A stretch of 11,432 nt of DNA. Source: an uncultured Alphaproteobacteria bacterium. Lineage in GTDB: Bacteria; Pseudomonadota; Alphaproteobacteria; CAKMZR01. The notes under the pieces were generated by a model. The model did not search any database and had not been told where the DNA came from. It saw only the letters and a list, made by a program, of their open reading frames with translations. The stretch is taken from contig CAKMZR010000041.1 of NCBI GenBank assembly GCA_929200455.1, positions 1-11,432 of the forward strand, given 5' to 3'. Shown one piece after another: positions 1-6,882 of the stretch. A program made the translations under genes and the position numbers. The stretch's first letter is position 1, and each line of letters opens with the position of its first letter.

Positions 1-662
1 GTATTGAGGGATGAGTTTTGGATGGTGTGTCGCCATTGGGTTCGTAACTTGTGCATATTGTGGTTTGAGGGGTCATGAGTGAAGGGGATATTGTGTTGTT
101 TGAGGTATTGTTCGAGGGATTGTCGCGATACGTCGAGTAGGGGTCTAATGATTCGGAGATTGGGGGTGTGGAGGACTTGTTCCATGGCGGCAAGTCCTGA
201 GATTCCGGCTTTTGCGTTGAGTCTTATGAGGAAGTTTTCTGCGTTGTCATCGGCATGGTGTGCGACGAGAAGGTGTAGGATTCCGTGAGTTTTGCAGTAT
301 TGGGAGAGGGTATTGTAGCGAACTTTTCTTGCCCATGCGAGAACATTTCCTGATGGATATGGAGGCACGGAGAGGATGTGTGTGTGAGGTGTAAAATTTT
401 TCCAATAGGCGGAAGTTGAGAGGCACTGTGCGGGTGATTCTGGTCGTAGGTTGTGATCGACGATGAGGATGTGTAGGGTTGCCTTTTTTTTTCGCGCCCA
501 TGGGAGGAGGAGGTGAGTGAGTGTCATGCTGTCGATTCCGCCGGAGCAGGCGACGGCGAGTGCGGGTTGAGGTTCGAAACCGTTGATATTTTCCATGACT
601 TGGTAGAGATGGCGAGGGAGGTCTCGGGGAGTATAATGTATGGAGAAGGGTGGTGTTGACAT
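1..662 (-). CDS. tilS: tRNA(Ile)-lysidine synthase TilS, N-terminal half (cut by window edge)
   Basis: TilS uses ATP to attach lysine to C34 of the CAU-anticodon isoleucine tRNA, switching its reading from AUG to AUA. The frame is open from the ATG at 662-660 to the left edge, giving 220 residues of a protein usually over 400 long. The PP-loop ATP-binding motif SGGIDS is at residues 40-45. An IVDHNLR block follows the first strand, and HHADDNAEN at 135-143 matches the family's HHxDDxAE motif. RPLLDVSR and DPSN near the edge match the end of the catalytic domain. The C-terminal tRNA-binding domain lies outside the window. The gene is divergent from rpsD, with 87 bases between the two starts. 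No Shine-Dalgarno sequence is visible just upstream. Leu codons are 21 CTC, 4 CTA, 2 CTT and 1 TTA, with no CTG or TTG. A nine-A run in the mRNA (492-484) encodes lysines. Confidence 0.93.
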   Translation of the reverse strand, partial: MSTPPFSIHYTPRDLPRHLYQVMENINGFEPQPALAVACSGGIDSMTLTHLLLPWARKKKATLHILIVDHNLRPESPAQCLSTSAYWKNFTPHTHILSVPPYPSGNVLAWARKVRYNTLSQYCKTHGILHLLVAHHADDNAENFLIRLNAKAGISGLAAMEQVLHTPNLRIIRPLLDVSRQSLEQYLKQHNIPFTHDPSNHNMHKLRTQWRHTIQNSSLN

Positions 663-749
663 AAGCTTTAGTGTATGTTACTTCCTAGGAGTGGTTGGGG
701 TTTGTTTGTGTATGAATTGTTAACATTTGAGAAGGTTGAGAGTGGGTTT

Positions 750-1367
750 ATGAGCAAGAGAATTAGTGCGAAGTACAAAATTGATCGTCGTTTGAAGTGC
801 AATCTTTGGGGACGTCCTAAGAGTCCTTATAATAAGAGGGAGTCGGGTCCTGGGCAACATGGAGCGGGTCGTCGCCGCAAGCAAACGGACTATGGTCTTC
901 AATTGAGTGCGAAGCAGCGATTGAAGGGATACTACGGGAACATATCGGAGAAGAGATTTCGTCGTTATTACAAATCTGCGATGAACAGCAAGGGAGATTC
1001 TGCGGAGAATTTGGTGGGACAGTTGGAGCATCGTCTTGATGCGGTGGTGTACCGTGCGAAGTTTGTACCGACGGTTTTTGCGGCGCGTCAATTTATAAGC
1101 CATGGACATGTATTGGTGAACGGCAAGCGAGTGAACATAGCGTCATATAGTTTGAAGTTGGGAGATGTGGTATCGGTTCGTGATGGCAGTCGTGATTTTC
1201 CGATGGTATTGGAGGCGATGAATTTGGCGGAGCGAGAAGTTCCGGAGTATGTGAGCGTGGACGATCGTAAGATGTCGGCGACGTTGGTCCGCACGCCGAA
1301 GTTGGATGATATCCCGTATCCTGCGTTGATGGAGCCGAATATGGTGATAGAGTTTTACTCTCGATAG
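750..1367 (+). CDS. rpsD: 30S ribosomal protein S4
   Basis: S4 is a primary 16S rRNA-binding protein that nucleates assembly of the 30S body. The ATG at 750 gives 205 residues, the usual alphaproteobacterial length. The frame is open back to 675, but the 25 extra residues do not resemble S4, whereas MSKRISAKYKIDRRL is the canonical N-terminus. The N-terminal segment has NLWGRPKSP and GPGQHG. The S4 RNA-binding domain covers about residues 95-160 (LEHRLDAVVYRAKFVPTVFA, then HGHVLVNGKRVNI). The C-terminus MEPNxVIEFYSR is typical. It stands apart from rpsK/rpoA, which is common in Alphaproteobacteria. Only 13 bases separate the stop from tRNA-Cys, so the two are probably co-transcribed. The ribosome binding site is weak. 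Confidence 0.97.
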   Translation: MSKRISAKYKIDRRLKCNLWGRPKSPYNKRESGPGQHGAGRRRKQTDYGLQLSAKQRLKGYYGNISEKRFRRYYKSAMNSKGDSAENLVGQLEHRLDAVVYRAKFVPTVFAARQFISHGHVLVNGKRVNIASYSLKLGDVVSVRDGSRDFPMVLEAMNLAEREVPEYVSVDDRKMSATLVRTPKLDDIPYPALMEPNMVIEFYSR

Positions 1368-1380
1368 GTATTATTTTTGT

Positions 1381-1455
1381 GGCGCGATGGCGGAGTGGTG
1401 ACGCGAAGGACTGCAAATCCTTTCTACGCCGGTTCGATTCCGGCTCGCGCCTCCA
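1381..1455 (+). tRNA. tRNA-Cys (anticodon GCA), CCA encoded
   Basis: A full cloverleaf folds. The acceptor stem pairs GGCGCGA (1381-1387) with TCGCGCC (1445-1451). The anticodon stem pairs aagga (1406-1410) with tcctt (1418-1422) around loop CTGCAAA, placing GCA at 1413-1415. The T stem pairs gccgg with ccggc around TTCGATT. Discriminator U73 at 1452 is the known cysteine identity base. CCA is encoded at 1453-1455. The gene starts 13 bases after the rpsD stop, and its last base directly abuts the first possible ATG of gcdH. Confidence 0.97.
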
Positions 1456-1457
1456 AT

Positions 1458-1462
1458 GGAGG
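1458..1462 (+). promoter_or_regulatory. Shine-Dalgarno GGAGG that decides the gcdH start
   Basis: GGAGG lies five bases before the ATG at 1468 and overlaps the upstream in-frame ATG at 1456. It can therefore serve only the second ATG. The upstream ATG would have only the tRNA 3' end as leader. Confidence 0.6.
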
Positions 1463-1467
1463 CGAAG

Positions 1468-2661
1468 ATGGAGGGAGAGGGTCGAGTACATTTTGACTGG
1501 AGGGATCCTTTAGGTTTGGAGGGATTGCTTACGCTTGATGAGCGTATGGTGAGGGATTCTGCGCGGGGTTATGCTCAGGATGTTTTGGGTTCTCGGGTGG
1601 TGAGTGCGTACCGTGAGGAACGTTTTGACATTGATATTTTCAAGGAGGCGGGTTCGTTAGGACTTTTGGGTTCTGGGGTATCTGAGAAGTATGGTGGTTC
1701 TGGGGTTGGGAGTGTGTCTGAGGGATTGATTTGCCGGGAGTTTGAGCGAGTAGATTCTGGTTATCGTTCTATGATGAGTGTTCAGTCGTCGTTGGTGATG
1801 TACCCGATAGAGCGTTACGGGGGTGAGGCTCAGAAATTGAATTATTTGCCGTCTCTTGCGCGAGGGGATTCTGTGGGTTGTTTTGGTCTTACGGAGGCGG
1901 AATCGGGTTCAGATCCTGGTTCTATGACGACGAGGGCGAGGCGAGAGGGGGGAGACTATATATTGAGCGGGCGTAAGATGTGGATATCGAACGCGCCTGT
2001 GTCGGATATTTTTGTGGTGTGGGCGAAGTGTGAAACTGAGGGACAGGAAGGTGTCCGAGGTTTTATACTGGAGAGGGGCATGAAGGGTCTGAGTGCGCCT
2101 GAGATTAAGGGGAAGCTGTCTCTTAGGACGAGTGTGACGGGGGAGATTGTGATGGATGATGTGCGGGTGAGCGAGGAATATGTATTGCCTGGGGTTGAGG
2201 GTTTGAAGGGTCCATTGACTTGTCTCAGCAAGGCGCGTTACGGTATTGCGTGGGGGGTGATGGGTACGGCGGAGGACTGTTGGTTTCGAGGTCGAGACTA
2301 TGTGATGGGTCGCCGTCAATTTGGGAAGTCTCTTGCTTCGACTCAGCTTATACAGACAAAGCTTGCGAACATGCAGACGGAGATAGCTTTAGGACTTCAA
2401 GGAGTCTATCGTTTGGGTCGTTTGTTGGAGGAGAATTGTGGCACGCATGAGATGGTGTCTCTACTTAAGAGGAACAACTGTGGGAAGGCTCTTGAGGTTG
2501 CGAGGGATGCACGAGATATGTTGGGAGCGAATGGGATTATGGAGGATTATCATATTATTCGTCATATGATTAATCTTGAGACGGTGAACACGTATGAGGG
2601 TACATATGACATTCATGGTCTTATTTTGGGTCGTTCGCAGACGGGCATGTCTGCATTTTGA
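1468..2661 (+). CDS. gcdH: Glutaryl-CoA dehydrogenase (acyl-CoA dehydrogenase family)
   Basis: This FAD enzyme oxidises and decarboxylates glutaryl-CoA to crotonyl-CoA in lysine, tryptophan and glutarate catabolism, passing electrons to ETF. The ATG at 1468 gives 397 residues, close to the usual length, and has a GGAGG ribosome binding site. An in-frame ATG at 1456 would add four residues. Numbered from 1456, GYRSMMSVQSSLVM (102-115) holds the Arg that binds the glutarate carboxylate in human GCDH. CFGLTEAESGSDP (142-154) is the acyl-CoA dehydrogenase signature, RQFGKSL the FAD/dimer segment, and Glu381 in NTYEGT the catalytic base. KRNNCGKAL and the C-terminal LGRSQTG also match GcdH rather than short-chain acyl-CoA dehydrogenases. 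The gene follows tRNA-Cys directly and ends at the start of a GNAT gene. No CoA-transferase partner gene is in view. Confidence 0.95.
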   Translation: MEGEGRVHFDWRDPLGLEGLLTLDERMVRDSARGYAQDVLGSRVVSAYREERFDIDIFKEAGSLGLLGSGVSEKYGGSGVGSVSEGLICREFERVDSGYRSMMSVQSSLVMYPIERYGGEAQKLNYLPSLARGDSVGCFGLTEAESGSDPGSMTTRARREGGDYILSGRKMWISNAPVSDIFVVWAKCETEGQEGVRGFILERGMKGLSAPEIKGKLSLRTSVTGEIVMDDVRVSEEYVLPGVEGLKGPLTCLSKARYGIAWGVMGTAEDCWFRGRDYVMGRRQFGKSLASTQLIQTKLANMQTEIALGLQGVYRLGRLLEENCGTHEMVSLLKRNNCGKALEVARDARDMLGANGIMEDYHIIRHMINLETVNTYEGTYDIHGLILGRSQTGMSAF

Positions 2662-2672
2662 GTTGGTTGATT

Positions 2673-3356
2673 ATGCGAGATGAGAACGAGGATCTTTTGT
2701 CATGGGTTGAGCCCCCTTACCCTGATGTGAAGGTTCTTGACGGTCATTATGTGAGGCTTGAGTTGTTGTCTCCTTCTTGTCACGCACCTGATCTTTTTTT
2801 GAGTTATGAGGGGGATGAATCACTTTGGGATTATATGCCTGATGGTCCTTTTTTTTCTGAGGAAGATTTTGTTTGTTGGCTTGAAAGGATGTCGTTGAGG
2901 GAAGATATTTATACTTTTGCTTTGTATGACAAGGAGAAGGGAGTTTATGGTGGACTGGCGAGTTTTTTGAGGATTTTCCCGGCGGTGGGCTGCATAGAGG
3001 TTGGATACATAGCGTTATCTTCTGGTTTTCGGGGTACGCGTGTATCTACGGAGGCACTTTATTTGATGATGAAGTGGGCTTTTGAGTCAGGCTACCGTCG
3101 TTATGAGTGGAAGTGTCATGCGGGGAATATGAGGTCGCGCAGGGCGGCGGAGCGTCTTGGATTTTTGTATGAGGGGACATTTCGTCAGGCGACGATTATG
3201 AAGGGTCGCAATCGAGACACGGCGTGGTATTCGTGTATAGACAAGGAGTGGTTTAAGCTGAAGTTGGCGTTTGAGGAGTGGCTTTGTTCGGATAACTTTG
3301 ACGAAGAGGGAAAGCAAAAGGTTCGGTTGTCTGTTTTGACTTCTAAGATTAGGTAG
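2673..3356 (+). CDS. GNAT-family N-acetyltransferase (RimJ/RimL-like)
   Basis: This is a predicted acetyl-CoA-dependent N-acetyltransferase of the RimJ/RimL-type fold; the substrate is unknown. The ATG at 2673 gives 227 residues. A TTG at 2658 in the same frame overlaps the gcdH stop (TTGA) and would add five residues; neither start has a clear ribosome binding site. The conserved core starts at LDGHYVRLELL. A beta-strand EVGYIAL is followed by the acetyl-CoA loop region SGFRGTRVSTEAL and then a helix. YEWKCHAGNMRSRRAAERLGF is the usual Asn-containing motif B, and YEGTFRQATIMKGRNRDTAW closes the domain. The same KGRNRDTAW-type ending occurs in proteobacterial proteins that acetylate small amines or protein N-termini, but nothing here fixes the target. 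Tight packing after gcdH suggests co-expression. It ends in TAG ahead of a 138-base gap. Confidence 0.9.
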   Translation: MRDENEDLLSWVEPPYPDVKVLDGHYVRLELLSPSCHAPDLFLSYEGDESLWDYMPDGPFFSEEDFVCWLERMSLREDIYTFALYDKEKGVYGGLASFLRIFPAVGCIEVGYIALSSGFRGTRVSTEALYLMMKWAFESGYRRYEWKCHAGNMRSRRAAERLGFLYEGTFRQATIMKGRNRDTAWYSCIDKEWFKLKLAFEEWLCSDNFDEEGKQKVRLSVLTSKIR

Positions 3357-3409
3357 TGAAAGAATTTTTTATAAGCGGGTGGTTGTGAAGTTTTAGTATT
3401 GTTTATTTG

Positions 3410-3438
3410 TTTACAAAGAGCGAGGATTTGATTATAAA
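3410..3438 (+). promoter_or_regulatory. Putative sigma-70-type promoter
   Basis: TTTACA at 3410-3415 and TATAAA at 3433-3438 are separated by exactly 17 bases, each one mismatch from the consensus hexamers. They lie in the only sizeable gap on the + strand, and a start near 3445 would leave a leader of about 50 bases. The site would drive the 468-residue protein gene and probably the EutA-like and M24 genes after it. The gap is AT-rich, so a chance match is possible. Confidence 0.5.
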
Positions 3439-3481
3439 AGTTGTAAGAGTTTTTGTTTAGGGTTGGGAGTACAGTTTATTA

Positions 3482-3490
3482 AAGGAGAGG
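3482..3490 (+). promoter_or_regulatory. Strong ribosome binding site of the 468-residue protein
   Basis: AAGGAGAGG ends four bases before the ATG at 3495. It is the longest Shine-Dalgarno match in the window and fixes this start. Confidence 0.6.
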
Positions 3491-3494
3491 TTTT

Positions 3495-4901
3495 ATGTTG
3501 AAGGAGTTTTTGGGAGCGTTGAAGAGTGTGACGGGAGATGATTATGCGCATCTTGAGGTACCGCTTCGTTCACACCTTAGTAGTGTTTCTGGAATGAAGG
3601 AAGCACATGTGGAGCGTTTGATAGAGTATTTTGGGGATGGAGTTTTGCGAGATCGTTCTGATTGCAGCCGAGAGTTTCGTTTGTATTTGAGGCAAGCGCA
3701 ACCGGTTGATTTGGCGCGGCATGCGAAGAGGCTTGTGAGCATTAGGGATACGGAAGGGGGTGGTAATGGTTTGAACGGTTTGAAGGACGTGGTGAATGAG
3801 GTTGCACATCGTTTAGGATTTGGAGTTCGCAATGGTGATTACGGAGGCAATTCTGCGGGAGTATCGTATGGGGGTCTTTGGCGAGGAGATTCTTTTGATG
3901 TGATGTCTGAGTTTGTATTTTCTGAGACGGTGGTGGATGTGGAGAAGTTGGTATCAGATTGTGATGAGTGTTGTCGTCGAGGGTTACTGGGGGAGAAGAG
4001 TCATATAGTGTTGATAGTGGGTCGAGAGTCGACGCGTATATTGGAGGATCAGGTTCGCGGGAGTCGGCACAGTTGGCGGATACGGATAGTGGGAGTGGAG
4101 GCATTGGTTCGGATGATGGCGTTGTGTTCGTTGACGGATGATGCTGGAGTTGGTTCTCTTGTTCGGAGTATACTTTCTCCTGAGGATTACATGCGTGTGG
4201 ACAGGCTTGTCGATTTTGTGGGAGCGATGCGTGGAGCGAAGTTGCCGAAGGAGAAGAAGGTGTTGAAGCCTTTGAAATCTGGGGTTCAGGAGAGGGTTCG
4301 TGAGGTAGATTTTCATGCGGGTGGTGGTAAGAATTTGAAGGCTGGGGAGGTGGTTTCTAAGACGAAGGAGAAGGTGGTTGTTGATAAGAAGTCTGATTTG
4401 GTTTCTACTGGTGCGACTCGTCGGAAGCGGAGTGAGATGGAGAAAGAGCATTCCCGTGAGAAGCGTAGGGAGTTGAGGGATCGGATGGCGTCTTATGTGG
4501 AGAAGGAGTTGAAGTGTGAGTTGAGTGAGAGGGCTCAGGCGCGTTGTGCGGATGAGAAGAGGGGTGTGAGTGTGAGTTTATTGATGAGCAATAGGTATGA
4601 TCCGACGAAGGGTAAGGATTATTTTTATAATATATCGAGGAAGAAGCATTTGGCACCGATAGATGCGGCGAAGCGTGGATATATGTTTTTAAGTTTTGGA
4701 GATAGGGATGATGCGTTGCTTATTCCGTCGAAGGATTTTGGGGAGATATTGAAAAGTGTATTGTTTAACGAAAAGCTGGGAGCGTATTTATTAGATTTGA
4801 AGGAGCAGGAGGGTCATTTTTATGTGAAGTTTCCGAAGAAGACGGGTCGAGAGATGCAGGATTTGGAGGCTTACAGAGTTTCTTTGGGTAAGGCATCTTA
4901 A
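3495..4901 (+). CDS. Uncharacterised 468-residue protein; resembles a degenerate restriction-endonuclease-fold family
   Basis: I do not recognise a named gene. Residues 1-90 are helical with no clear motif. Residues 100-245 resemble a bacterial family I recall as PD-(D/E)XK nuclease-like. It has a run from HRLGFGV through YGGLW, then SEFVFSE, HIVLIVGREST, LEDQVRGSRHSWRIRIVGVEAL and SPEDYMRVDRLVDFV. In relatives the first block reads YDGLW and the second VEVKT. Here the Asp is Gly126 and the E-x-K is Glu139-Phe-Val, so a nuclease site would be lost. Residues 250-345 form a Lys/Glu/Arg-rich linker, part probably coiled-coil. Residues 365-450 form a second compact region (YDPTKGKDYFYNI, GYMFLSFGDRD, ALLIPSKDFGEIL) like a C-terminal module seen in nuclease-type proteins. 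There is no signal peptide or membrane segment. A promoter and strong ribosome binding site lie upstream, and the EutA-like gene starts 27 bases downstream. Function is unknown and family placement is from memory. Confidence 0.85.
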   Translation: MLKEFLGALKSVTGDDYAHLEVPLRSHLSSVSGMKEAHVERLIEYFGDGVLRDRSDCSREFRLYLRQAQPVDLARHAKRLVSIRDTEGGGNGLNGLKDVVNEVAHRLGFGVRNGDYGGNSAGVSYGGLWRGDSFDVMSEFVFSETVVDVEKLVSDCDECCRRGLLGEKSHIVLIVGRESTRILEDQVRGSRHSWRIRIVGVEALVRMMALCSLTDDAGVGSLVRSILSPEDYMRVDRLVDFVGAMRGAKLPKEKKVLKPLKSGVQERVREVDFHAGGGKNLKAGEVVSKTKEKVVVDKKSDLVSTGATRRKRSEMEKEHSREKRRELRDRMASYVEKELKCELSERAQARCADEKRGVSVSLLMSNRYDPTKGKDYFYNISRKKHLAPIDAAKRGYMFLSFGDRDDALLIPSKDFGEILKSVLFNEKLGAYLLDLKEQEGHFYVKFPKKTGREMQDLEAYRVSLGKAS

Positions 4902-4928
4902 GTTTTTTTTCATTTAAGAGGATGGAGG

Positions 4929-5687
4929 ATGATTGATTTTACGTCATTGCGTTTGAGTCGTCCTTTGGAGATGTTGCATCCTTTGGGTAGGGTAGGTTTG
5001 GTGGCACTTTCGACAGATATTAACATTGAGAGTGATTTGGCGAGGATGTATCCGGAGGGTGTGGAATTTTTCACGACTCGTGTGAGGAATTGGAATCCGC
5101 TGACGGTATTGAATTTGCGGAAGATGGAGGGAGGAATAGGGGATGCATCGGGAAGTTTATTGCCTGGTACGGACTTGGACGTGGTGATTTACGCGTGTAC
5201 GTCTGGAGCGATAGCGATAGGGGAATCTCGGATAGAGTCGTTGATTTGTGAGGGCAATCCTGGGAGCAAAGTGATTAATCCTGCGCGTGCATCGCTTGAG
5301 GCTTTGAAATTTTACGGAGCGCGTAAGATATCGGTTCTGACGCCTTATACGGAGTCTATGACGCGGGAGGTTGTGGGTTTTTACGAGGGTTTTGGTTATG
5401 ATGTGGTTCGTATGGGAGGTTTTGGGTTTGAGGATGATACGGCGATGAGTTTTATAAGTTTGGATGATATTGTGGAGGCATCGATGGAGATATGCGATGA
5501 GGAGAGTGATTTATTATTTTTGTCTTGTACGGCTCTTCGTTCTTCTGAGGTGTTGGAAGAGTTGGAGGAGAGGTTGGGCAAGCCTGTGATAAGCAGCAAT
5601 CAGGTTTTGGTGTGGTTGAGTTTGAGGTTATTGTCGTATGTTGGCAGGGTTGAGGGTTATGGTTCTCTATTGAGGACTGGTTTATGA
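4929..5687 (+). CDS. EutA / maleate cis-trans isomerase-like protein (Asp/Glu racemase superfamily)
   Basis: The protein belongs to the Asp/Glu racemase superfamily, in the branch holding maleate isomerase, arylmalonate decarboxylase and the ectoine-utilisation protein EutA. It has 252 residues, the normal family length. The N-terminal GRVGLVALSTDINIESDL matches the EutA start. The two active-site cysteines are present, as Cys90 in YACTSGA and Cys200 in LSCTALR. The C-terminal KPVISSNQVLVW is the family SNQ-x-L-x-W motif. The ATG at 4929 abuts GGAGG, and AAGAGG slightly further up is better spaced. It overlaps the next gene by four bases (ATGA), so the two are probably translated together. 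In ectoine clusters eutA occurs with eutB-E, where EutD/DoeA is an M24 enzyme. Here only an M24 neighbour is present, so the substrate is not certain and no symbol is given. Confidence 0.88.
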   Translation: MIDFTSLRLSRPLEMLHPLGRVGLVALSTDINIESDLARMYPEGVEFFTTRVRNWNPLTVLNLRKMEGGIGDASGSLLPGTDLDVVIYACTSGAIAIGESRIESLICEGNPGSKVINPARASLEALKFYGARKISVLTPYTESMTREVVGFYEGFGYDVVRMGGFGFEDDTAMSFISLDDIVEASMEICDEESDLLFLSCTALRSSEVLEELEERLGKPVISSNQVLVWLSLRLLSYVGRVEGYGSLLRTGL

Positions 5688-6862
5688 GTATTGTTTTGGG
5701 AGAGCCTCCGCGTGGTTTTGTGCGTGAAGAGTTTGAGCGTCGGACGGGGTTTTTACAAAGGGAGATGTTGGAGATGGGGGTGGATGTAGTTTTTTTCACG
5801 ACGGAGGCGGAGTTTCGTTATTTTAGTGGATTTCGGACTCAATTTTGGGAGAGTCCGACGCGTCCGTGGTTTTTGGTGGTTCCGCGAGAAGGATTGCCTG
5901 TGGCGGTTATTCCTGAGATAGGTGTTTTGGGTTTTGAGGATACGTGGATAGAGGATGTGAGGAGTTGGTCGTCGCCGTGTCCTGAGGATGATGGCGTGAG
6001 TTTATTGGGTCGGACTTTGGGAGAGTTTTCAGATTGTTTTGGTTGTATAGGGGGTATGTTTGGTCCAGAGACGTATCTTCGGATGCCGTATAGAAATTTC
6101 CGTTTATTGGAAGGAAGTCTTGGGGGTCGAGAGTGTGTGGATGTGAGCGGAGTGATGAGGAAGTTGCGTTCGTTGAAGTCTTCGTCTGAGATAGAGAAGA
6201 TAAGACATGCGTGTGGTTTGACGAGTGGTGGTTTTGATCATTTGCGAGGTGTTTTGCGTATGGGCATGACGGAGAGAGAGGCTTGCAGGGAGATGCATAT
6301 GGAGTTGCTGCGTTTAGGAGCGGATCGGTGTCCATATTTGATAGCGGGTTCTGGTAGGGGTGGGTATGAGAGTATCATTATGGGTCCTACGGATCGGGTA
6401 TTGGAGGATGGAGATATTTTGGTGATAGATGCGGGAGTAGATTTTGAGGGTTATTTTAGTGATTTTGATCGTAATTTTGGATTTGGGAGATTGGATGGAG
6501 CGAGTGTGTCTGCGTATGGAGTGTTGTACGAGGCTCTGGAGGCGGGTTTATTGGAGGCGTGTCCTGGTGCGACGACGGGCAGTGTATGGAGAGCGATGAG
6601 GGATATATTGGAAAGGGGAGGTTCGCAAGGTGCTGGTGTGGGGAGGCTTGGTCATGGACTGGGTATGCAGTTGACGGAGTGGCCATCGATTGTGGAGGGA
6701 GGGGCTGAGGAATTGTCTCCCGGGATGGTATTGACGTTGGAGCCCAGTATGAGTTTTTCTGGAGGCAAGATGATGGTTCACGAGGAAAATATTGTGATAA
6801 CGGAGACGGGTTGCGAACTGCTTCACAGTCGTACGTGTGAAGAGATTCCGCTTATTGCCTGA
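5684..6862 (+). CDS. M24-family metallohydrolase (Xaa-Pro peptidase / ectoine hydrolase-like)
   Basis: This is a pita-bread-fold dinuclear metal hydrolase, acting on a dipeptide or a related amide or cyclic amidine. It has 392 residues, typical of the M24B group and of DoeA. The N-terminal creatinase-like domain covers about 1-160 (with SGFRTQFWESPTRPWFLVVP); the catalytic domain follows. All five metal ligands are visible: Asp249 (VIDAGVDFEGY), Asp260 (SDFDRNF), His324 (GHGLG), Glu353 (LEPSM) and Glu367 (HEENIVIT). The position seven after His324 is Thr331; in PepP-type prolyl peptidases it is a catalytic His. The start overlaps the EutA-like stop (ATGA), and GAGGA at 5672-5676 is its ribosome binding site. 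The N-terminal WESPTRPW motif does not match what I recall of ectoine hydrolase DoeA, so a different substrate is possible. The end converges on a - strand tRNA 20 bases away. Confidence 0.92.
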   Translation: MSIVLGEPPRGFVREEFERRTGFLQREMLEMGVDVVFFTTEAEFRYFSGFRTQFWESPTRPWFLVVPREGLPVAVIPEIGVLGFEDTWIEDVRSWSSPCPEDDGVSLLGRTLGEFSDCFGCIGGMFGPETYLRMPYRNFRLLEGSLGGRECVDVSGVMRKLRSLKSSSEIEKIRHACGLTSGGFDHLRGVLRMGMTEREACREMHMELLRLGADRCPYLIAGSGRGGYESIIMGPTDRVLEDGDILVIDAGVDFEGYFSDFDRNFGFGRLDGASVSAYGVLYEALEAGLLEACPGATTGSVWRAMRDILERGGSQGAGVGRLGHGLGMQLTEWPSIVEGGAEELSPGMVLTLEPSMSFSGGKMMVHEENIVITETGCELLHSRTCEEIPLIA

Positions 6863-6882
6863 GGATTATTCTGAGGGGGAAA

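Noticed and set aside
675..749. N-terminal extension of rpsD from the ATG at 675
   Set aside because: The canonical S4 N-terminus starts at 750 and the extra 25 residues have no S4 similarity.
663..749. Operator or promoter between tilS and rpsD, including the palindrome TCCTAGGA at 683-690
   Set aside because: The palindrome is only eight bases, and no convincing -35/-10 pair with normal spacing is seen. The gap must hold at least one promoter but I cannot place it.
1093..2319. - strand open frames opposite rpsD, tRNA-Cys and gcdH
   Set aside because: They are antisense to conserved genes, rich in H, P, R and T, without domains; one even spans the tRNA gene.
4895..4921. CTTAAG followed by a T run as a terminator before the EutA-like gene
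   Set aside because: The possible stem is five weak pairs and the T run lies in the loop rather than after the stem.
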